Source of the DNA: Amphritea balenae
Lineage (GTDB): Bacteria > Pseudomonadota > Gammaproteobacteria > Pseudomonadales > Balneatricaceae
DNA: 64,000 bases
Assembly: GCF_003858655.1 (NCBI RefSeq)
Contig: NZ_RQXV01000015.1
Span: forward strand, 34,020 to 98,019
Direction: 5' to 3'
Below, piece by piece: positions 35,201 through 45,345 of this stretch. The notes under the pieces are model-generated. The model did not search any database, was not told where the DNA came from, and saw nothing but the letters and a program-made list of their open reading frames with translations. How positions within the stretch are numbered: position 1 is the stretch's first letter; every line of letters begins with the position of its first letter. The position numbers and the translations under genes are program-made.

Positions 35201-36942
35201 CAGTGTAGCTTCTGAGTGTAAAAATGTTCGATCTGATCGCGGGTAATAATACCGGCAATATCGCGGTTTAATTTCACTATATATAGTGCATCCAGCCGAT
35301 CATGATTCATCTTATCCAGTGCTTCTTTAAGTGTGGCATTGATCGGCAATGGCGCTATATCTTTACGTACTGCCGGTACTTCGGTTAGATCCAGTCTGAG
35401 TTCAGGATTGAAGCCATCCCGTTGCGAGATTGCCTGAATAAAGTATTCAAGGTCTGCCGGAAAAAGAATATCGGTAGGTGTGCCTTTTTTGTCTTCAAGA
35501 ACCATCCATTCAGGCCTGTTTCCCAGTACCTGCAGAGCAGCATCTGCCGTAGCAAAATAGCCTGAGCGCACAAAGTCGGTTTGCATCAGACTGGATACGC
35601 CCAGTCGTGATAAGGCCTGAGTCAGCGGTTCCTGACGATAGTCCAAGCCTTGTGCTTTCAGAGAGGTCAGGAAAATCGATGGCTGATTAAAGAAGTAACG
35701 CACGGTGGTGGTAGCCACCACAATGGTCAGCATGCCCGGAAAGATAATATTAGGATTGCCAGTCAGTTCTAACAGGGCGATCAGGGCTGCCAGGGGAGCA
35801 TTCAGTACTGCACCCATCATCGCACCCATGCCCAGCATGGCGTAAAAGCCTATACCTGAGTGTGATTCACCAGTAATAAGGGCGATGATCACACCAAAGC
35901 TCGCGCCGGTAACTGCGCCAATGTAAAAGGTTGGACCGATTAATCCACCAGGGATGCCCAGCCCCAGAACAAAAGGCGTAAGCAGCCATTTCGCAATGAG
36001 CAGACCGATCAGCAGTTTAAGCTCTGCATTACCCTCCAGTGCCATTGAAACAGTGTCATAACCAACACCCATCACCTGTGGATAAAACAGTGCGACGATA
36101 CCGGTTAATATGCCCGCAGTTAGAAAGCGAACGGTCATCGGCCATTTTATGCTGCGCTGAGTCTGTACCATGATACGAATAAATACCGCAGCCATCAGCG
36201 CAGTAACCAGGCCTAGTAAAAACACATAAGGCAGCTCTGCCAGAGATTGAATCTGCAGTGCGGGTATTGAGAAAGCGGGTTCATCGCCATAGGCGGCTTT
36301 GATAAGTAGCGCTGCTGTTACTGAGGCAACCAGAACCGGAGTGAAACCGATGACGGTATACTCCATCAGAATCACTTCCATGGCGAAGATAACCCCAGCC
36401 AAGGGTGTGTTAAATGAGGCTGATATTGCAGCGGCAACACCGCAGCCGACTAACAGGCGTAAAGAGTTATTGGGGAGTTTGAGGGTTTGTCCAACCAGAC
36501 TGCCACAGGCGGCTCCCAGATGCACCGCGGGACCTTCCCGGCCAACCGACTGACCACTGAGAATAGCGATGCCGGCGCCGAAAAACTGAACCAGCATATT
36601 CTTCGCAGGCAAGTGGCCCTGGTGATAGCTGAGCCTTTCCAATACGTGCACGACACCCACTTTGCGGGTGGCAGGAAGCAGGTTCCAGAATAAAATCAGT
36701 AACAGGATGACACCGAAAACAGGTAAAGTGAATCTGACCCAGGCGGGTAATCCTTCAAAGTTTTCATTGTGATTACCGGGTAGCCAGGCTTCCAGTGGCA
36801 GATCTATCATCAGACGAAAAGCCAGGATGAGCAATCCGGACGCCAATCCGGAAAGGATTCCCAGCAGTACCAGCTGCGGCAACGCTTCGGCGTGTGCCAG
36901 CCGGTTACGAAAATGTTCGAATGAAAGTGAATCCTTAAACAT
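35200..36942 (-). CDS. ClC-family chloride channel/transporter with C-terminal CBS pair
   Basis: The product has 580 aa. Residues 20-430 are the ClC membrane domain with the gating glutamate E136 in GREGPAVH and the anion-site motif GLGIPGGLIGPTF. A C-terminal cytoplasmic part contains two CBS motifs (LMQTDFVRSGY... and IAPLPINATLKEAL...). At the internal proton-glutamate position the sequence is E189-V190 where E. coli ClcA has E202-E203, and the usual GSGIP loop is not recognisable. These features suggest a channel-like rather than a proton-coupled member. It is coupled to thiE. Confidence 0.9.
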   Translation of the reverse strand: MFKDSLSFEHFRNRLAHAEALPQLVLLGILSGLASGLLILAFRLMIDLPLEAWLPGNHNENFEGLPAWVRFTLPVFGVILLLILFWNLLPATRKVGVVHVLERLSYHQGHLPAKNMLVQFFGAGIAILSGQSVGREGPAVHLGAACGSLVGQTLKLPNNSLRLLVGCGVAAAISASFNTPLAGVIFAMEVILMEYTVIGFTPVLVASVTAALLIKAAYGDEPAFSIPALQIQSLAELPYVFLLGLVTALMAAVFIRIMVQTQRSIKWPMTVRFLTAGILTGIVALFYPQVMGVGYDTVSMALEGNAELKLLIGLLIAKWLLTPFVLGLGIPGGLIGPTFYIGAVTGASFGVIIALITGESHSGIGFYAMLGMGAMMGAVLNAPLAALIALLELTGNPNIIFPGMLTIVVATTTVRYFFNQPSIFLTSLKAQGLDYRQEPLTQALSRLGVSSLMQTDFVRSGYFATADAALQVLGNRPEWMVLEDKKGTPTDILFPADLEYFIQAISQRDGFNPELRLDLTEVPAVRKDIAPLPINATLKEALDKMNHDRLDALYIVKLNRDIAGIITRDQIEHFYTQKLH

Positions 36943-37066
36943 TAATATTCAGGACCTGTCTGATGAAAAGTGCAAAATTTGCGGGCCCTGTAATAGCAAT
37001 GGCCACCGAGGGTTTGTATCATATGGGACTAGTATATAAAACCGTAGAGAGAATTGAGAGGTCAAT

Positions 37067-38098
37067 GTGATCAAAGTAGGTATCGTAGGCGGCACCGGTT
37101 ATACCGGCGTAGAGCTGCTCAGGCTGTTAGCAAACCATTCCGGCGTATCTGTGGAAGTTATTACTTCCCGTTCAGAGGAAGGCGTGCGAATCGACGATAT
37201 GTACCCGAACCTGCGTGGTCACTACGATCTGCAATTCACGGTGCCTGATGTTGATCAGCTGGCCCAGTGTGACGCTGTGTTTTTTGCCACACCTCACGGT
37301 GTTGCGATGAAGATGGCGCCGGAGCTGGTTGAACGCGGCGTAAAAGTGATTGATCTGGGAGCTGACTTCCGGATTAAAGATCTGGATATCTGGTCGCAAT
37401 GGTACGGAATGGAACATACCAGTCCGGAGATGGCGGCTAAAGCAGTTTACGGTCTGCCTGAAATTAATCGGGAAGCGATCAAAAGTGCTGAGCTGATCGC
37501 CTGTCCGGGTTGTTACCCAACCGCTACCCAACTGGGCTTTTTACCCCTGATCGAAAATGATCTGATCGATCATCGTCGTCTGATAGCGGACTGTAAGTCG
37601 GGTGTTAGTGGTGCGGGTCGTGGAGCTAATGTCGGTTCTTTGTTATGCGAGAGTAGCGAAAGCTTTAAGGCCTATGGGGTGAATGGTCACCGTCATCTGC
37701 CAGAAATTAAGCAGGGACTGAGTGAGGCAGCAGGTCGTCCGGTGGGTCTGACATTTGTGCCACACCTGACGCCGATGATCCGCGGAATACATGCAACACT
37801 GTACGGTAAGCTGAAAGATCCGATGGATGGCTTACAGGAGATGTTTGAAGAGCGTTATGCGAATGAGCCTTTTGTTGATGTAATGCCTGCCGGTAGCCAC
37901 CCTGAAACCCGCAGTGTTAAAGGCGCAAACATGTGTCGTATCAGCGTTTTCCGTCCGCAGAATGATGATACTGTCGTGGTTCTCTCTGCCATTGATAACC
38001 TGGTTAAAGGGGCCGCAGGGCAGGCGATTCAGAACCTGAATATCATGTTTGATCTGGCTGAAGATGAAGGTTTGCGTCATGTAGGCATGATGCCTTAG
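37067..38098 (+). CDS. argC: N-acetyl-gamma-glutamyl-phosphate reductase ArgC
   Basis: The product has 343 aa. An N-terminal Rossmann domain ([18 protein letters not shown]) is followed by the catalytic cysteine in [18 protein letters not shown] and VSGAGRGAN. It catalyses the third step of arginine biosynthesis, NADPH-dependent. The start is GTG at 37067; the overlapping ATG at 37065 is in another frame. The gene is monocistronic in arrangement, with erpA downstream behind its own promoter. Confidence 0.96.
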   Translation: MIKVGIVGGTGYTGVELLRLLANHSGVSVEVITSRSEEGVRIDDMYPNLRGHYDLQFTVPDVDQLAQCDAVFFATPHGVAMKMAPELVERGVKVIDLGADFRIKDLDIWSQWYGMEHTSPEMAAKAVYGLPEINREAIKSAELIACPGCYPTATQLGFLPLIENDLIDHRRLIADCKSGVSGAGRGANVGSLLCESSESFKAYGVNGHRHLPEIKQGLSEAAGRPVGLTFVPHLTPMIRGIHATLYGKLKDPMDGLQEMFEERYANEPFVDVMPAGSHPETRSVKGANMCRISVFRPQNDDTVVVLSAIDNLVKGAAGQAIQNLNIMFDLAEDEGLRHVGMMP

Positions 38099-38142
38099 GG
38101 CTACAATTATAGAAAAGCATTCTGTCAGGTGAAATGTAATAC

Positions 38143-38172
38143 TTGACTGAAATGCTTGGTTAAATAGATAAT
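38143..38172 (+). promoter_or_regulatory. Promoter of erpA, possibly IscR-controlled
   Basis: TTGACT and GATAAT are separated by 18 bp, 41 bp before the erpA ATG. The -35 lies within ATACTTGACT followed by an AT-rich centre and TTGG, which loosely resembles a type 1 IscR site. The promoter is fairly clear, IscR control only suggestive. Confidence 0.5.
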
Positions 38173-38212
38173 GCATCTTCGATATAGTAAGACAGATGTA
38201 AGTGGAGCAGAT

Positions 38213-38563
38213 ATGACAGAGATGACTGACCAGGCGCTGACCATGGCATTTTCTAATTCGGCAGCAGCTAAGGTGAGAAGTCTGATCGAAGAGGAACAAA
38301 ACGATAACCTGAAACTGCGGGTATTTATTACCGGTGGGGGTTGTGCCGGTTTCTCTTATGGCTTCACATTTGATGAGGCGGTAGCCGATGATGACACTGC
38401 AATTGAGAACGATGGGGTGACTATGCTGGTCGATCCGATGAGTTTTCAATATCTTGCAGGTGCTGAGGTTGATTACAAAGAGGGCCTGCAAGGGTCTCAG
38501 TTTGTTATTAACAACCCTAATGCAACGACCACTTGCGGTTGTGGATCATCATTCTCAATCTGA
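38213..38563 (+). CDS. erpA: Iron-sulfur cluster insertion protein ErpA
   Basis: The product has 116 aa from the ATG at 38213, preceded by GTGGAG; the longer frame to 38171 adds a segment not seen in the family and overlaps the -10. It is an A-type carrier with cluster cysteines in GGGCAGF and the C-terminal [11 protein letters not shown]. ErpA delivers [4Fe-4S] clusters to targets such as IspG/IspH and respiratory enzymes. A strong terminator follows. Confidence 0.96.
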   Translation: MTEMTDQALTMAFSNSAAAKVRSLIEEEQNDNLKLRVFITGGGCAGFSYGFTFDEAVADDDTAIENDGVTMLVDPMSFQYLAGAEVDYKEGLQGSQFVINNPNATTTCGCGSSFSI

Positions 38564-38580
38564 TTAATGCTCAGCGTTAA

Positions 38581-38608
38581 AAAAGCCAGCATAGTTGCTG
38601 GCTTTTTT
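38581..38608. terminator. Terminator after erpA (bidirectional)
   Basis: GCCAGCA / TGCTGGC stem with loop TAGT, preceded by A residues and followed by six T residues. It lies between the convergent erpA and anmK genes and can serve both. Confidence 0.9.
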
Positions 38609-38666
38609 GTCTCTGCATTTTGTATAGCCAGGCTTGGAATTATTACCTGCCGGACCTATGACTAGT

Positions 38667-39776
38667 TCAATTGCCCCAGTAAATAGCGCCTAAAGGGCGA
38701 TAACCGGAAGCACCTGTTACCTCTGGAATGTTGCCGCTTTTTTGGTTTAGCGTGCGTTGTGCCAGCCAGGCAAAGGCTGCGGCTTCTACCCAGTCGGGGT
38801 CCAGTCCCAGCTCTGCAGTGGTGCTCAGGTAATGTGGTTTCAGCAGGAAGCTTAACTGGCTTTTCAGGCGGCTGTTATGGCTACCACCACCGCAAAGATA
38901 GATCTGCAGATTATTCAGATGGTGGCTGTTGATAGCATCGGCGATTGAAGTCGCGGTCAGATCCAACAGGGTTGCCTGTACGTCTACCGGCGGTGGTGGG
39001 TTGTCCTGTTTATTAAGCATCTGACGGATCCAGAGGCTGTTAAACTGCTCCCTGCCGGTGCTTTTGGGTGGTGTTTCCTGAAAAAATGGCAGTTCCAGCA
39101 TATTTTTTAGCAGCGTTGAATTTGTTTTACCGCGGGCTGCCCACTGGCCATCTTTATCGTAACTGCTGTTCTTATGTTGTTGAATCCAGCTATCCATCAG
39201 AACATTACCGGGGCCGGTATCGTAGCCGCGTACGGCGGTATGTCGGCCAGCTTCCAGAATAGTCAGGTTGGCCATGCCGCCAATGTTGACCAGAATCCGG
39301 TTATGTTCCTGGCTGCGAAACAATGCATTATGAAATGCTGGTACCAGTGGTGCACCTTGTCCGCCGGCAGCCATGTCGCGACGACGAAAGTCGGCTACCG
39401 TGGTAATGCCGGTGCGTTCTGCGATCAGATTGGCATCGCCGATCTGTAGTGTAAAGTTAGCCTCTGGGCGGTGACGAATTGTCTGGCCATGGCTACCGAT
39501 GGCTGCAATCTCATCTTTATTCAGGTTGTGCTTTTCTATCAGATTAAGAGCTGCCTGAGCGAACAGTTCTCCCAGTTCCAGATCAAGCAGTCCCAGCCGT
39601 TCGATCTCATTCTCGCCCGGGCTAAGCATTGAGCGAATACGACGATCTATCGCAGCGGGTATCGCTTCACTATGGCTGGCGATCAGTTCAAATGTGGGTT
39701 CAAACCGCACTGCCACAGCATCAATACTGTCCAGGCTGGTGCCGGACATCAGTCCTATATAGATCGAAGCCTGCAT
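38667..39776 (-). CDS. anmK: Anhydro-N-acetylmuramic acid kinase AnmK
   Basis: The product has 369 aa from the ATG at 39776 with AAGGA 7 nt upstream. The open frame extends to 40013, but that part overlaps the M23 peptidase gene and is not AnmK-like. It is an ASKHA-fold kinase with IGLMSGTSLDSIDAV, GSHGQTIRH, RGYDTGPGNVLMD and CGGGSHN. It phosphorylates and opens anhydroMurNAc during cell-wall recycling. It follows the M23 endopeptidase, a cell-wall pairing also found in Pseudomonas. Confidence 0.95.
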   Translation of the reverse strand: MQASIYIGLMSGTSLDSIDAVAVRFEPTFELIASHSEAIPAAIDRRIRSMLSPGENEIERLGLLDLELGELFAQAALNLIEKHNLNKDEIAAIGSHGQTIRHRPEANFTLQIGDANLIAERTGITTVADFRRRDMAAGGQGAPLVPAFHNALFRSQEHNRILVNIGGMANLTILEAGRHTAVRGYDTGPGNVLMDSWIQQHKNSSYDKDGQWAARGKTNSTLLKNMLELPFFQETPPKSTGREQFNSLWIRQMLNKQDNPPPPVDVQATLLDLTATSIADAINSHHLNNLQIYLCGGGSHNSRLKSQLSFLLKPHYLSTTAELGLDPDWVEAAAFAWLAQRTLNQKSGNIPEVTGASGYRPLGAIYWGN

Positions 39777-39804
39777 AGTGGTCCTTTTTGCTGTGTGCGG
39801 AATA

Positions 39805-41220
39805 TTAGTTAGCAGCCGATGCCAGCTGGGTGGCTTTATATGATTCCAGTTGAGACAGCGCATTCTTAGCCGTAGCAAAAAACGCATTTCGTTCAGCCTT
39901 ATCAATGGGCGCTGCATGTGGCAGTTTAACGGTCTGGGGGTTCTTATGAGCACCATTAACACGGAATTCGTAATGCAGGTGTGGGCCTGATGCCAGTCCG
40001 GTTTTACCAACATAACCGATCACCTGACCCTGTTTTACCCGACTGCCGGTGCGCTGGCCTTTGCGGTAGTTGTTCATATGCGCGTACAACGTGGTGATGT
40101 TACCACCATGTTGCACAATAATGCATTTGCCGTAGCCGCCTTTAGTACCGCGCCAGATGATCTTACCTTCGCCTGCCGCTTTAATGGGGGTGCCGGTGCC
40201 TGCTGCATAATCGGTACCTCTGTGTGCACGGGTCAGGCCCAGTACCGGATGCTTACGGCGGTTTTTAAAGCTTGAACTGATGCGGGCAAAATCGACCGGG
40301 CTACGGAGAAAAGCTTTACGCATGCTTTCTCCCTGTGGGTTGAAGTAGCTGGTGTTACCTTTGCTGTCGGTATAACGGATCGCAGTATAAGTTTCGCCGC
40401 GATTCACAAACTGCGCGGAGATAATATTTCCTTCGCCGATCAGCTTGCCATCCAGATACTTCTCTTCGAATACCAGATTGAAGCTGTCGCCCTGACGTAG
40501 GTCCAGTACAAAATCGATATCCCAGCCGAAAATAGCCGCCAGCTCCATAATCATTTTATCGGAAAGGCCTGCCTGAGAAGCGTCATAAAAGAGTGAGTTT
40601 TCGATAGATCCTTCGGCAAAACGGGTCTTTACCTTGGGTTGTTTGGTGATATCTTCAACCTGGTAGCCTGTTTCAGTCGCGCTGACAACCGAGCTTTCCA
40701 ATTGGCTACGGATATGTTTTAGCTTATGTAACTTACTTTCATTGATCACAAAGCTAATAGTCTGGCCAGGGTAGAGCCGTGCCAGAGCCTCGCTGCCTTT
40801 CACTGCTGCGGTGACGTTGTATACATCCCGTGGGGTCAGGCCTGCGCGTTTAAAAATTGAGGTAAGGGTGTCTCCGCTTTTAACTTTTACATCCTGCCAG
40901 TGCTCTACAATTTTGGGTGCTTCTGCTGTCTGGGACTCGATAGCGGCAATGGGCGCTGTTGCAATACTGGAAATAACTTGTGGCCCGGCGGCCGTTGCTG
41001 GCAGTTTGTCGATATCAGATACAGCAAGTGAGTCGCTGCTCTGCTGTGCAATGCCCGCTTCATTTAAGCTAAGTGGAATCTGGACTTGCGCTGAATCTGA
41101 AGCCGGGACTTTGCTGGAGGGTAGTAACAAAGCCGTGGTGCCGATAATCAGGGTGCAGATGCCTGCCGCCATCAAGTGGGTCTTCGGAAGATGTTGCTTT
41201 AACCGCTGAATTAAAAACAC
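39805..41220 (-). CDS. LysM / M23 peptidoglycan DD-metalloendopeptidase (MepM-like)
   Basis: The product has 471 aa from a GTG start at 41220 with GAGG 8 nt upstream. An N-terminal hydrophobic anchor (about residues 15-35) is followed by a LysM-type motif (VKSGDTLTSIFKRAGL), an OapA-like region and a C-terminal M23 domain with HRGTDYAAGTGTPI and SGPHLHYEFRVNG zinc/catalytic residues. It cleaves peptide crosslinks for wall expansion. It is divergent from tyrS and upstream of anmK. Confidence 0.92.
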   Translation of the reverse strand: MFLIQRLKQHLPKTHLMAAGICTLIIGTTALLLPSSKVPASDSAQVQIPLSLNEAGIAQQSSDSLAVSDIDKLPATAAGPQVISSIATAPIAAIESQTAEAPKIVEHWQDVKVKSGDTLTSIFKRAGLTPRDVYNVTAAVKGSEALARLYPGQTISFVINESKLHKLKHIRSQLESSVVSATETGYQVEDITKQPKVKTRFAEGSIENSLFYDASQAGLSDKMIMELAAIFGWDIDFVLDLRQGDSFNLVFEEKYLDGKLIGEGNIISAQFVNRGETYTAIRYTDSKGNTSYFNPQGESMRKAFLRSPVDFARISSSFKNRRKHPVLGLTRAHRGTDYAAGTGTPIKAAGEGKIIWRGTKGGYGKCIIVQHGGNITTLYAHMNNYRKGQRTGSRVKQGQVIGYVGKTGLASGPHLHYEFRVNGAHKNPQTVKLPHAAPIDKAERNAFFATAKNALSQLESYKATQLASAAN

Positions 41221-41436
41221 GGCCTGTACCTCAGTTTTATGACAAAATTTGCGGGATTATACCGGAAGCTGTCACAGAATCTAAATATTCAGTGTGTTAT
41301 CGGCGCAAATCGCGACATATTGAGGATTAACGTTAGAAATAAGCCCAAAAAGCTGCGTTTTGAGACTAAGGAAAGCAGAGAATGCTTGCGCGGCAAATTT
41401 TTCAGGCATTAATCATGCTTTGATTTCATCATAGGT

Positions 41437-41465
41437 TTGTGAGATTAATTTCGGAAGGGTAGAAT
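41437..41465 (+). promoter_or_regulatory. tyrS promoter
   Basis: TTGTGA and TAGAAT are separated by 17 bp, about 51 bp upstream of the tyrS ATG, with a GC-rich stretch after the -10. The rest of the 295-bp gap to the M23 peptidase gene shows no gene. Confidence 0.65.
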
Positions 41466-41515
41466 ACGCCCCCAAACTTTGTGTATTACTTATTCTTAAA
41501 GGTTACCAGAAGGCA

Positions 41516-42814
41516 ATGACAGACATTACACTGCTACAGGATCTCAATGCGCGCGGACTGATCGCGCAAATGACCAGTGAAGAAGAACTGGAACAACACC
41601 TGGCTGACGGTTCTGTCACTCTGTATTGTGGTTTTGACCCTACAGCAGATAGTCTTCATATCGGCTCTCTGGTTCCGCTGCTGGCGCTGAAGCGTTTTCA
41701 GCAAGCTGGCCATAAGCCGCTGGCTTTGGTCGGTGGTGCTACGGGTCTGATCGGTGATCCGAGCTTTAAAGCAGCAGAGCGTAAGCTGAATGACGACGCT
41801 ACTGTTGCTAACTGGGTTGATAAACTGAAAGGTCAGGTGAGCCAGTTTATCGACTTTGATTGCGGTGAAAATAGCGCCGAAGTGGTTAATAACCTGGACT
41901 GGACTCAGAACGTCGATATTCTGACGTTCCTGCGGGACATAGGTAAGCACTTCTCTGTTAATCAAATGATTGCGAAAGAATCAGTAAAACAGCGTATCGA
42001 TCGCGAAGGCGCGGGTATCTCTTTTACTGAGTTTACCTATATGATTCTGCAGTCTTATGATTTCCAGCAGTTGAATGCCAGCCGCAGCTGTACTCTGCAG
42101 ATCGGTGGTTCTGATCAGTGGGGCAATATTACCGGTGGTACTGAACTGACCCGTCGCATGAACGGTAATCGTGCATTTGGCTTGACGCTGCCGTTGATTA
42201 CTAAGTCTGATGGTACTAAATTCGGTAAAACAGAAAGTGGCACTATCTGGCTGTCACCTAGTAAAACCTCACCATATGCGTTCTATCAGTTCTGGTTACA
42301 GACTGCTGATGCCGATGCGTATCGTTTCCTGAAGTACTTCACGTTCTTGTCAGTAGCTGAGATTGATGCATTGGAAAAAGCCGATGCTGAGCGTGATGGT
42401 CGTCCTGAAGCTCAGGCCGTACTGGCGAAAGAAGTGACGCGTCTGGTACATGGTGAAGAAGGTCTTACCGCAGCGATGCGTATTACTGATGCTCTGTTCA
42501 GTGGTAATTTGTCTGATCTGAGTGAAACAGATTTTGAGCAGCTGCAGCTAGATGGATTGCCGTCATCAGAACTTAATGGCGCTGATTTGACCGAAACACC
42601 GCTGACAACCTTGCTGAGTGATGCGGGAATGGCTAACTCCGGTAAGCAGATAAAAGATGCGTTACAGCGTAATGCAGTTATCGTTAACGGTGTTGCTAAA
42701 GGAATGGATGACAACATGAAGGCGGCAGAAGTATTTGCTGCTGAAAATGGTACCTATGATCGTTTCTTCCTGGTTAAGCTGGGTAAGAAAAAGCACCATC
42801 TGTTTGTGATCTGA
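41516..42814 (+). CDS. tyrS: Tyrosyl-tRNA synthetase TyrS
   Basis: The product has 432 aa, close to the E. coli-type enzyme. A class Ic catalytic domain contains [18 protein letters not shown] (HIGH) and [11 protein letters not shown] (KMSKS region), and a C-terminal S4-like domain is seen around residues 360-430. It charges tRNA-Tyr. AAGG lies just before the ATG. The gene has a strong promoter and a strong terminator, so it is monocistronic. Confidence 0.97.
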   Translation: MTDITLLQDLNARGLIAQMTSEEELEQHLADGSVTLYCGFDPTADSLHIGSLVPLLALKRFQQAGHKPLALVGGATGLIGDPSFKAAERKLNDDATVANWVDKLKGQVSQFIDFDCGENSAEVVNNLDWTQNVDILTFLRDIGKHFSVNQMIAKESVKQRIDREGAGISFTEFTYMILQSYDFQQLNASRSCTLQIGGSDQWGNITGGTELTRRMNGNRAFGLTLPLITKSDGTKFGKTESGTIWLSPSKTSPYAFYQFWLQTADADAYRFLKYFTFLSVAEIDALEKADAERDGRPEAQAVLAKEVTRLVHGEEGLTAAMRITDALFSGNLSDLSETDFEQLQLDGLPSSELNGADLTETPLTTLLSDAGMANSGKQIKDALQRNAVIVNGVAKGMDDNMKAAEVFAAENGTYDRFFLVKLGKKKHHLFVI

Positions 42815-42830
42815 TCGTCGATCAGTATAA

Positions 42831-42867
42831 AAAAACGCGCTATCAGCAATGATAAGCGCGTTTTTTT
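42831..42867 (+). terminator. Terminator after tyrS
   Basis: ACGCGCT pairs with AGCGCGT, extended by ATCA/TGAT around a GCAA tetraloop, and is followed by seven T residues. It also has an A tract on the left, so it can act for the opposing gene. Confidence 0.92.
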
Positions 42868-42920
42868 GTACTCTAACCTGTCTATTCAGGGCTTGCGAGT
42901 CTGTTTAGTGCTGCGTTTAT

Positions 42921-43187
42921 TTAGTACAGGGCTTGTTCATCCCGGACCAGATCTTTCAGCATCTCCAGGAACAGTGTGTCAGCTTCACTGTGTTCAATCG
43001 GGATCTTAATACTGGTAAGGGAAGACAACTCATCTGCAATTTTTACGTTGGCGTGCTCTTCATTGATATGTTTGCGAGCGATCTCCAGTGCCGCAGCACA
43101 GATTTCAGGCTCACCGAATATTTTACGTAAAACCAGAACCAGCTCATCAATGGCACGTTCTTTATTTTTAATTTCTGCAGTGCTCAT
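42921..43187 (-). CDS. Conserved-looking small protein of unknown function
   Basis: The product has 88 aa, mainly helical, acidic, without signal or membrane segment. GGAG lies 8 nt before the ATG, and codon use is like the neighbours, so it is a real gene. Two cysteine-free amphipathic helices are predicted (residues 8-22 and 30-55), followed by LEMLKDLVRDEQALY. I do not recognise the family. It is convergent with tyrS. Confidence 0.6.
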   Translation of the reverse strand: MSTAEIKNKERAIDELVLVLRKIFGEPEICAAALEIARKHINEEHANVKIADELSSLTSIKIPIEHSEADTLFLEMLKDLVRDEQALY

Positions 43188-43621
43188 GCAGGGTCTCCGA
43201 TTAAAAAGAGTAAGTAGTTTCCTGCACTATAGCATTGTCGAATCACTTTAAGCAGCCTTAGGCTTCTTAGATTTCACCATATGATAAATTTGATTTTTAT
43301 TACTGGTGATCTATTGAACAATGCCTGAGCTGCTGTCAGAATACGCCAACAATTTGTTGTCTTTGCGCTAAGTAGGTTACCCCGAAGCAGAGACATGATA
43401 AGCACACCCAGCTTATCTTCCCGGGTTTTCAGTGTGTACCCACGCTGCCTTCGCCGGATGAAGAGTTGCTTTTGCCCACCTCTCTCTATCACAGAGATCC
43501 TGCAAAAGCCTGCTGGTTGATGTTCTTATTCACCAGTAGGCGAATCATGAACATCCTCCAGTTTAGATATATTTAATCAATGCGTTGCTATTAGTTAGCA
43601 AGGCAAGTTGAGGATGGAAAA
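43188..43621. other. Intergenic region upstream of ilvI
   Basis: This 434-bp gap lies between divergent genes and should contain the ilvIH promoter and perhaps a leader. A minus-strand frame of 72 codons (43274-43492) has no recognisable motif and no good ribosome site. Very short plus-strand frames rich in Ile/Leu occur near 43281, but no attenuator hairpin follows. Nothing firm can be assigned. Confidence 0.5.
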
Positions 43622-45343
43622 GTGGAATTACTTTCTGGCGCAGAAATGGTTGTTCGCGCCCTTAGAGATGAGGGTGTTAAATACATCTATGGTTATCCTG
43701 GTGGTGCACTACTGCACGTCTATGATGCTATTTTCCAACAGGAAGATGTACAACACATTCTGGTGCGTCATGAGCAGGCAGCAACCCATATGGCTGATGC
43801 TTATGCTCGTGCAACGGGTAAAGCAGGTGTGGCACTGGTGACTTCGGGTCCGGGTGCGACCAATGCAGTAACTGGTATCGCAACGGCTTACATGGATTCA
43901 ATTCCTATGGTCGTTCTTACTGGCCAGGTTATGAGCCATCTGATTGGTGAAGATGCCTTTCAGGAAACCGATATGATCGGTGTTTCCCGTCCAGTGGTTA
44001 AGCACAGTTTCAGCGTGCAGGATCCTGAAGAGATCCCGGCCATCATTAAGAAAGCCTTCCATATTGCAGAAAGCGGACGTCCAGGGCCGGTCGTAGTTGA
44101 TATCCCTAAGGATATGACGACACCGACTGAGCGTTTCCCTTATGAATACCCTAAGAGCGTTAAACTGCGTTCTTATAATCCGGTTAGCCGTGGTCATACT
44201 GGCCAGATCAAGAAGGCGATGGATATGATACTGGATGCGAAGCGTCCGGTTATCTATACCGGTGGCGGTATTATTATGGGTGATGCCAGTGCCGAGCTGA
44301 CAGAACTGGCTCAACTGCTGAATGTACCTGTAACTAATACGCTGATGGGACTGGGTGGATACCCGGGTACTGATCGTCAGTTTATCGGTATGCTGGGGAT
44401 GCACGGAAGTTACGAGTCTAATATGGCGATGCATCATACCGATCTGATCGTTGCAATCGGTGCGCGCTTCGATGACCGGGTAACTAATGGTCTGGATAAG
44501 TTCTGTCCAACCGCAAAGATTATCCATGTTGATATCGATCCTGCCTCTATCTCTAAAACAGTTAAAGCGGATGTGCCTATTGTTGGTCCTGCTAAGAATG
44601 TTCTGCAAGAGATGCTTGCGCTGGTTAAAGCCAGTAAGAAAGAGATTGATAAAGAAGCACTTGAAATCTGGTGGCAGCAGATTGAAGAATGGCGCGCCCG
44701 CCACGGCGGTCGTTTCCGTACTGATGATTCTGAACTGATGAAACCGCAACAGGTTATCGAAATGCTAAGCAAGGTAACCAATGGTGATGCTTACGTTTGT
44801 TCTGATGTAGGCCAGCACCAGATGTTTGCTGCGCAGTATTACAAGTTTAATAAACCTAATCGTTGGATCAACTCTGGCGGCCTGGGCACCATGGGCTTTG
44901 GTTTGCCGGCTGCGATGGGCGTTAAGATGAATTTCCCTGAAGAGGAAGTTGTCTGCGTTACCGGTGAGGGTAGTATTCAGATGAATATTCAGGAGCTGTC
45001 TACGATCAGTCAGTACGATATTCCATTGAAGGTTATCTGTCTGAATAACCAGTCTCTGGGTATGGTACGTCAGTGGCAGGATATGAATTATGAGTCCCGT
45101 CACTCTCACTCTTACATGAAGTCATTGCCTGACTTTATGAAACTGGTTGAAGCCTACGGCCACGTAGGTATCAAAGTTGATAAGTATGAAGATCTGGAAG
45201 ACGCAATGCGTAGAGCCTTTGCAATGAAAGATCGTATGGTATTTATGGATATCGCAGTTGATCCATATGAGCACGTATATCCTATGCAGGTGCCGCGTGG
45301 CTCTATGCGTGATATGTGGCTGAGCAAGACGGAGAGAACCTGA
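43622..45343 (+). CDS. ilvI: Acetolactate synthase III large subunit IlvI
   Basis: The product has 573 aa from a GTG start with GAGG 8 nt upstream. It is a thiamine-diphosphate enzyme: an N-terminal Pyr domain with [13 protein letters not shown] and the catalytic glutamate in [15 protein letters not shown], a central FAD-binding domain, and a C-terminal PP domain with [15 protein letters not shown] and [12 protein letters not shown]. It makes acetolactate and acetohydroxybutyrate for valine, leucine and isoleucine. 2 nt separate its stop from ilvH. Confidence 0.97.
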   Translation: MELLSGAEMVVRALRDEGVKYIYGYPGGALLHVYDAIFQQEDVQHILVRHEQAATHMADAYARATGKAGVALVTSGPGATNAVTGIATAYMDSIPMVVLTGQVMSHLIGEDAFQETDMIGVSRPVVKHSFSVQDPEEIPAIIKKAFHIAESGRPGPVVVDIPKDMTTPTERFPYEYPKSVKLRSYNPVSRGHTGQIKKAMDMILDAKRPVIYTGGGIIMGDASAELTELAQLLNVPVTNTLMGLGGYPGTDRQFIGMLGMHGSYESNMAMHHTDLIVAIGARFDDRVTNGLDKFCPTAKIIHVDIDPASISKTVKADVPIVGPAKNVLQEMLALVKASKKEIDKEALEIWWQQIEEWRARHGGRFRTDDSELMKPQQVIEMLSKVTNGDAYVCSDVGQHQMFAAQYYKFNKPNRWINSGGLGTMGFGLPAAMGVKMNFPEEEVVCVTGEGSIQMNIQELSTISQYDIPLKVICLNNQSLGMVRQWQDMNYESRHSHSYMKSLPDFMKLVEAYGHVGIKVDKYEDLEDAMRRAFAMKDRMVFMDIAVDPYEHVYPMQVPRGSMRDMWLSKTERT

Positions 45344-45345
45344 TT

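Noticed and set aside
34559..36942. TPP riboswitch controlling thiE
   Set aside because: thiE directly overlaps the ClC gene, and no thi-box-like sequence was found upstream of that gene.
37065..37067. ATG at 37065 as the argC start
   Set aside because: It is in a different frame; the ArgC N-terminus ([14 protein letters not shown]) requires the GTG at 37067.
39777..40013. N-terminal extension of anmK
   Set aside because: It overlaps the M23 peptidase coding region, has no AnmK similarity, and a good ribosome site precedes the ATG at 39776.
43281..43330. Ile/Leu-rich 15-codon frame (MINLIFITGDLLNNA) upstream of ilvI as an attenuation leader
   Set aside because: There is no Shine-Dalgarno, it is over 300 nt from ilvI, and no terminator/antiterminator hairpin follows it.
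43274..43492. 72-codon minus-strand frame upstream of ilvI as a gene
   Set aside because: Poor start context, no recognisable domain and atypical residue use; it could be a relic but nothing supports a function.
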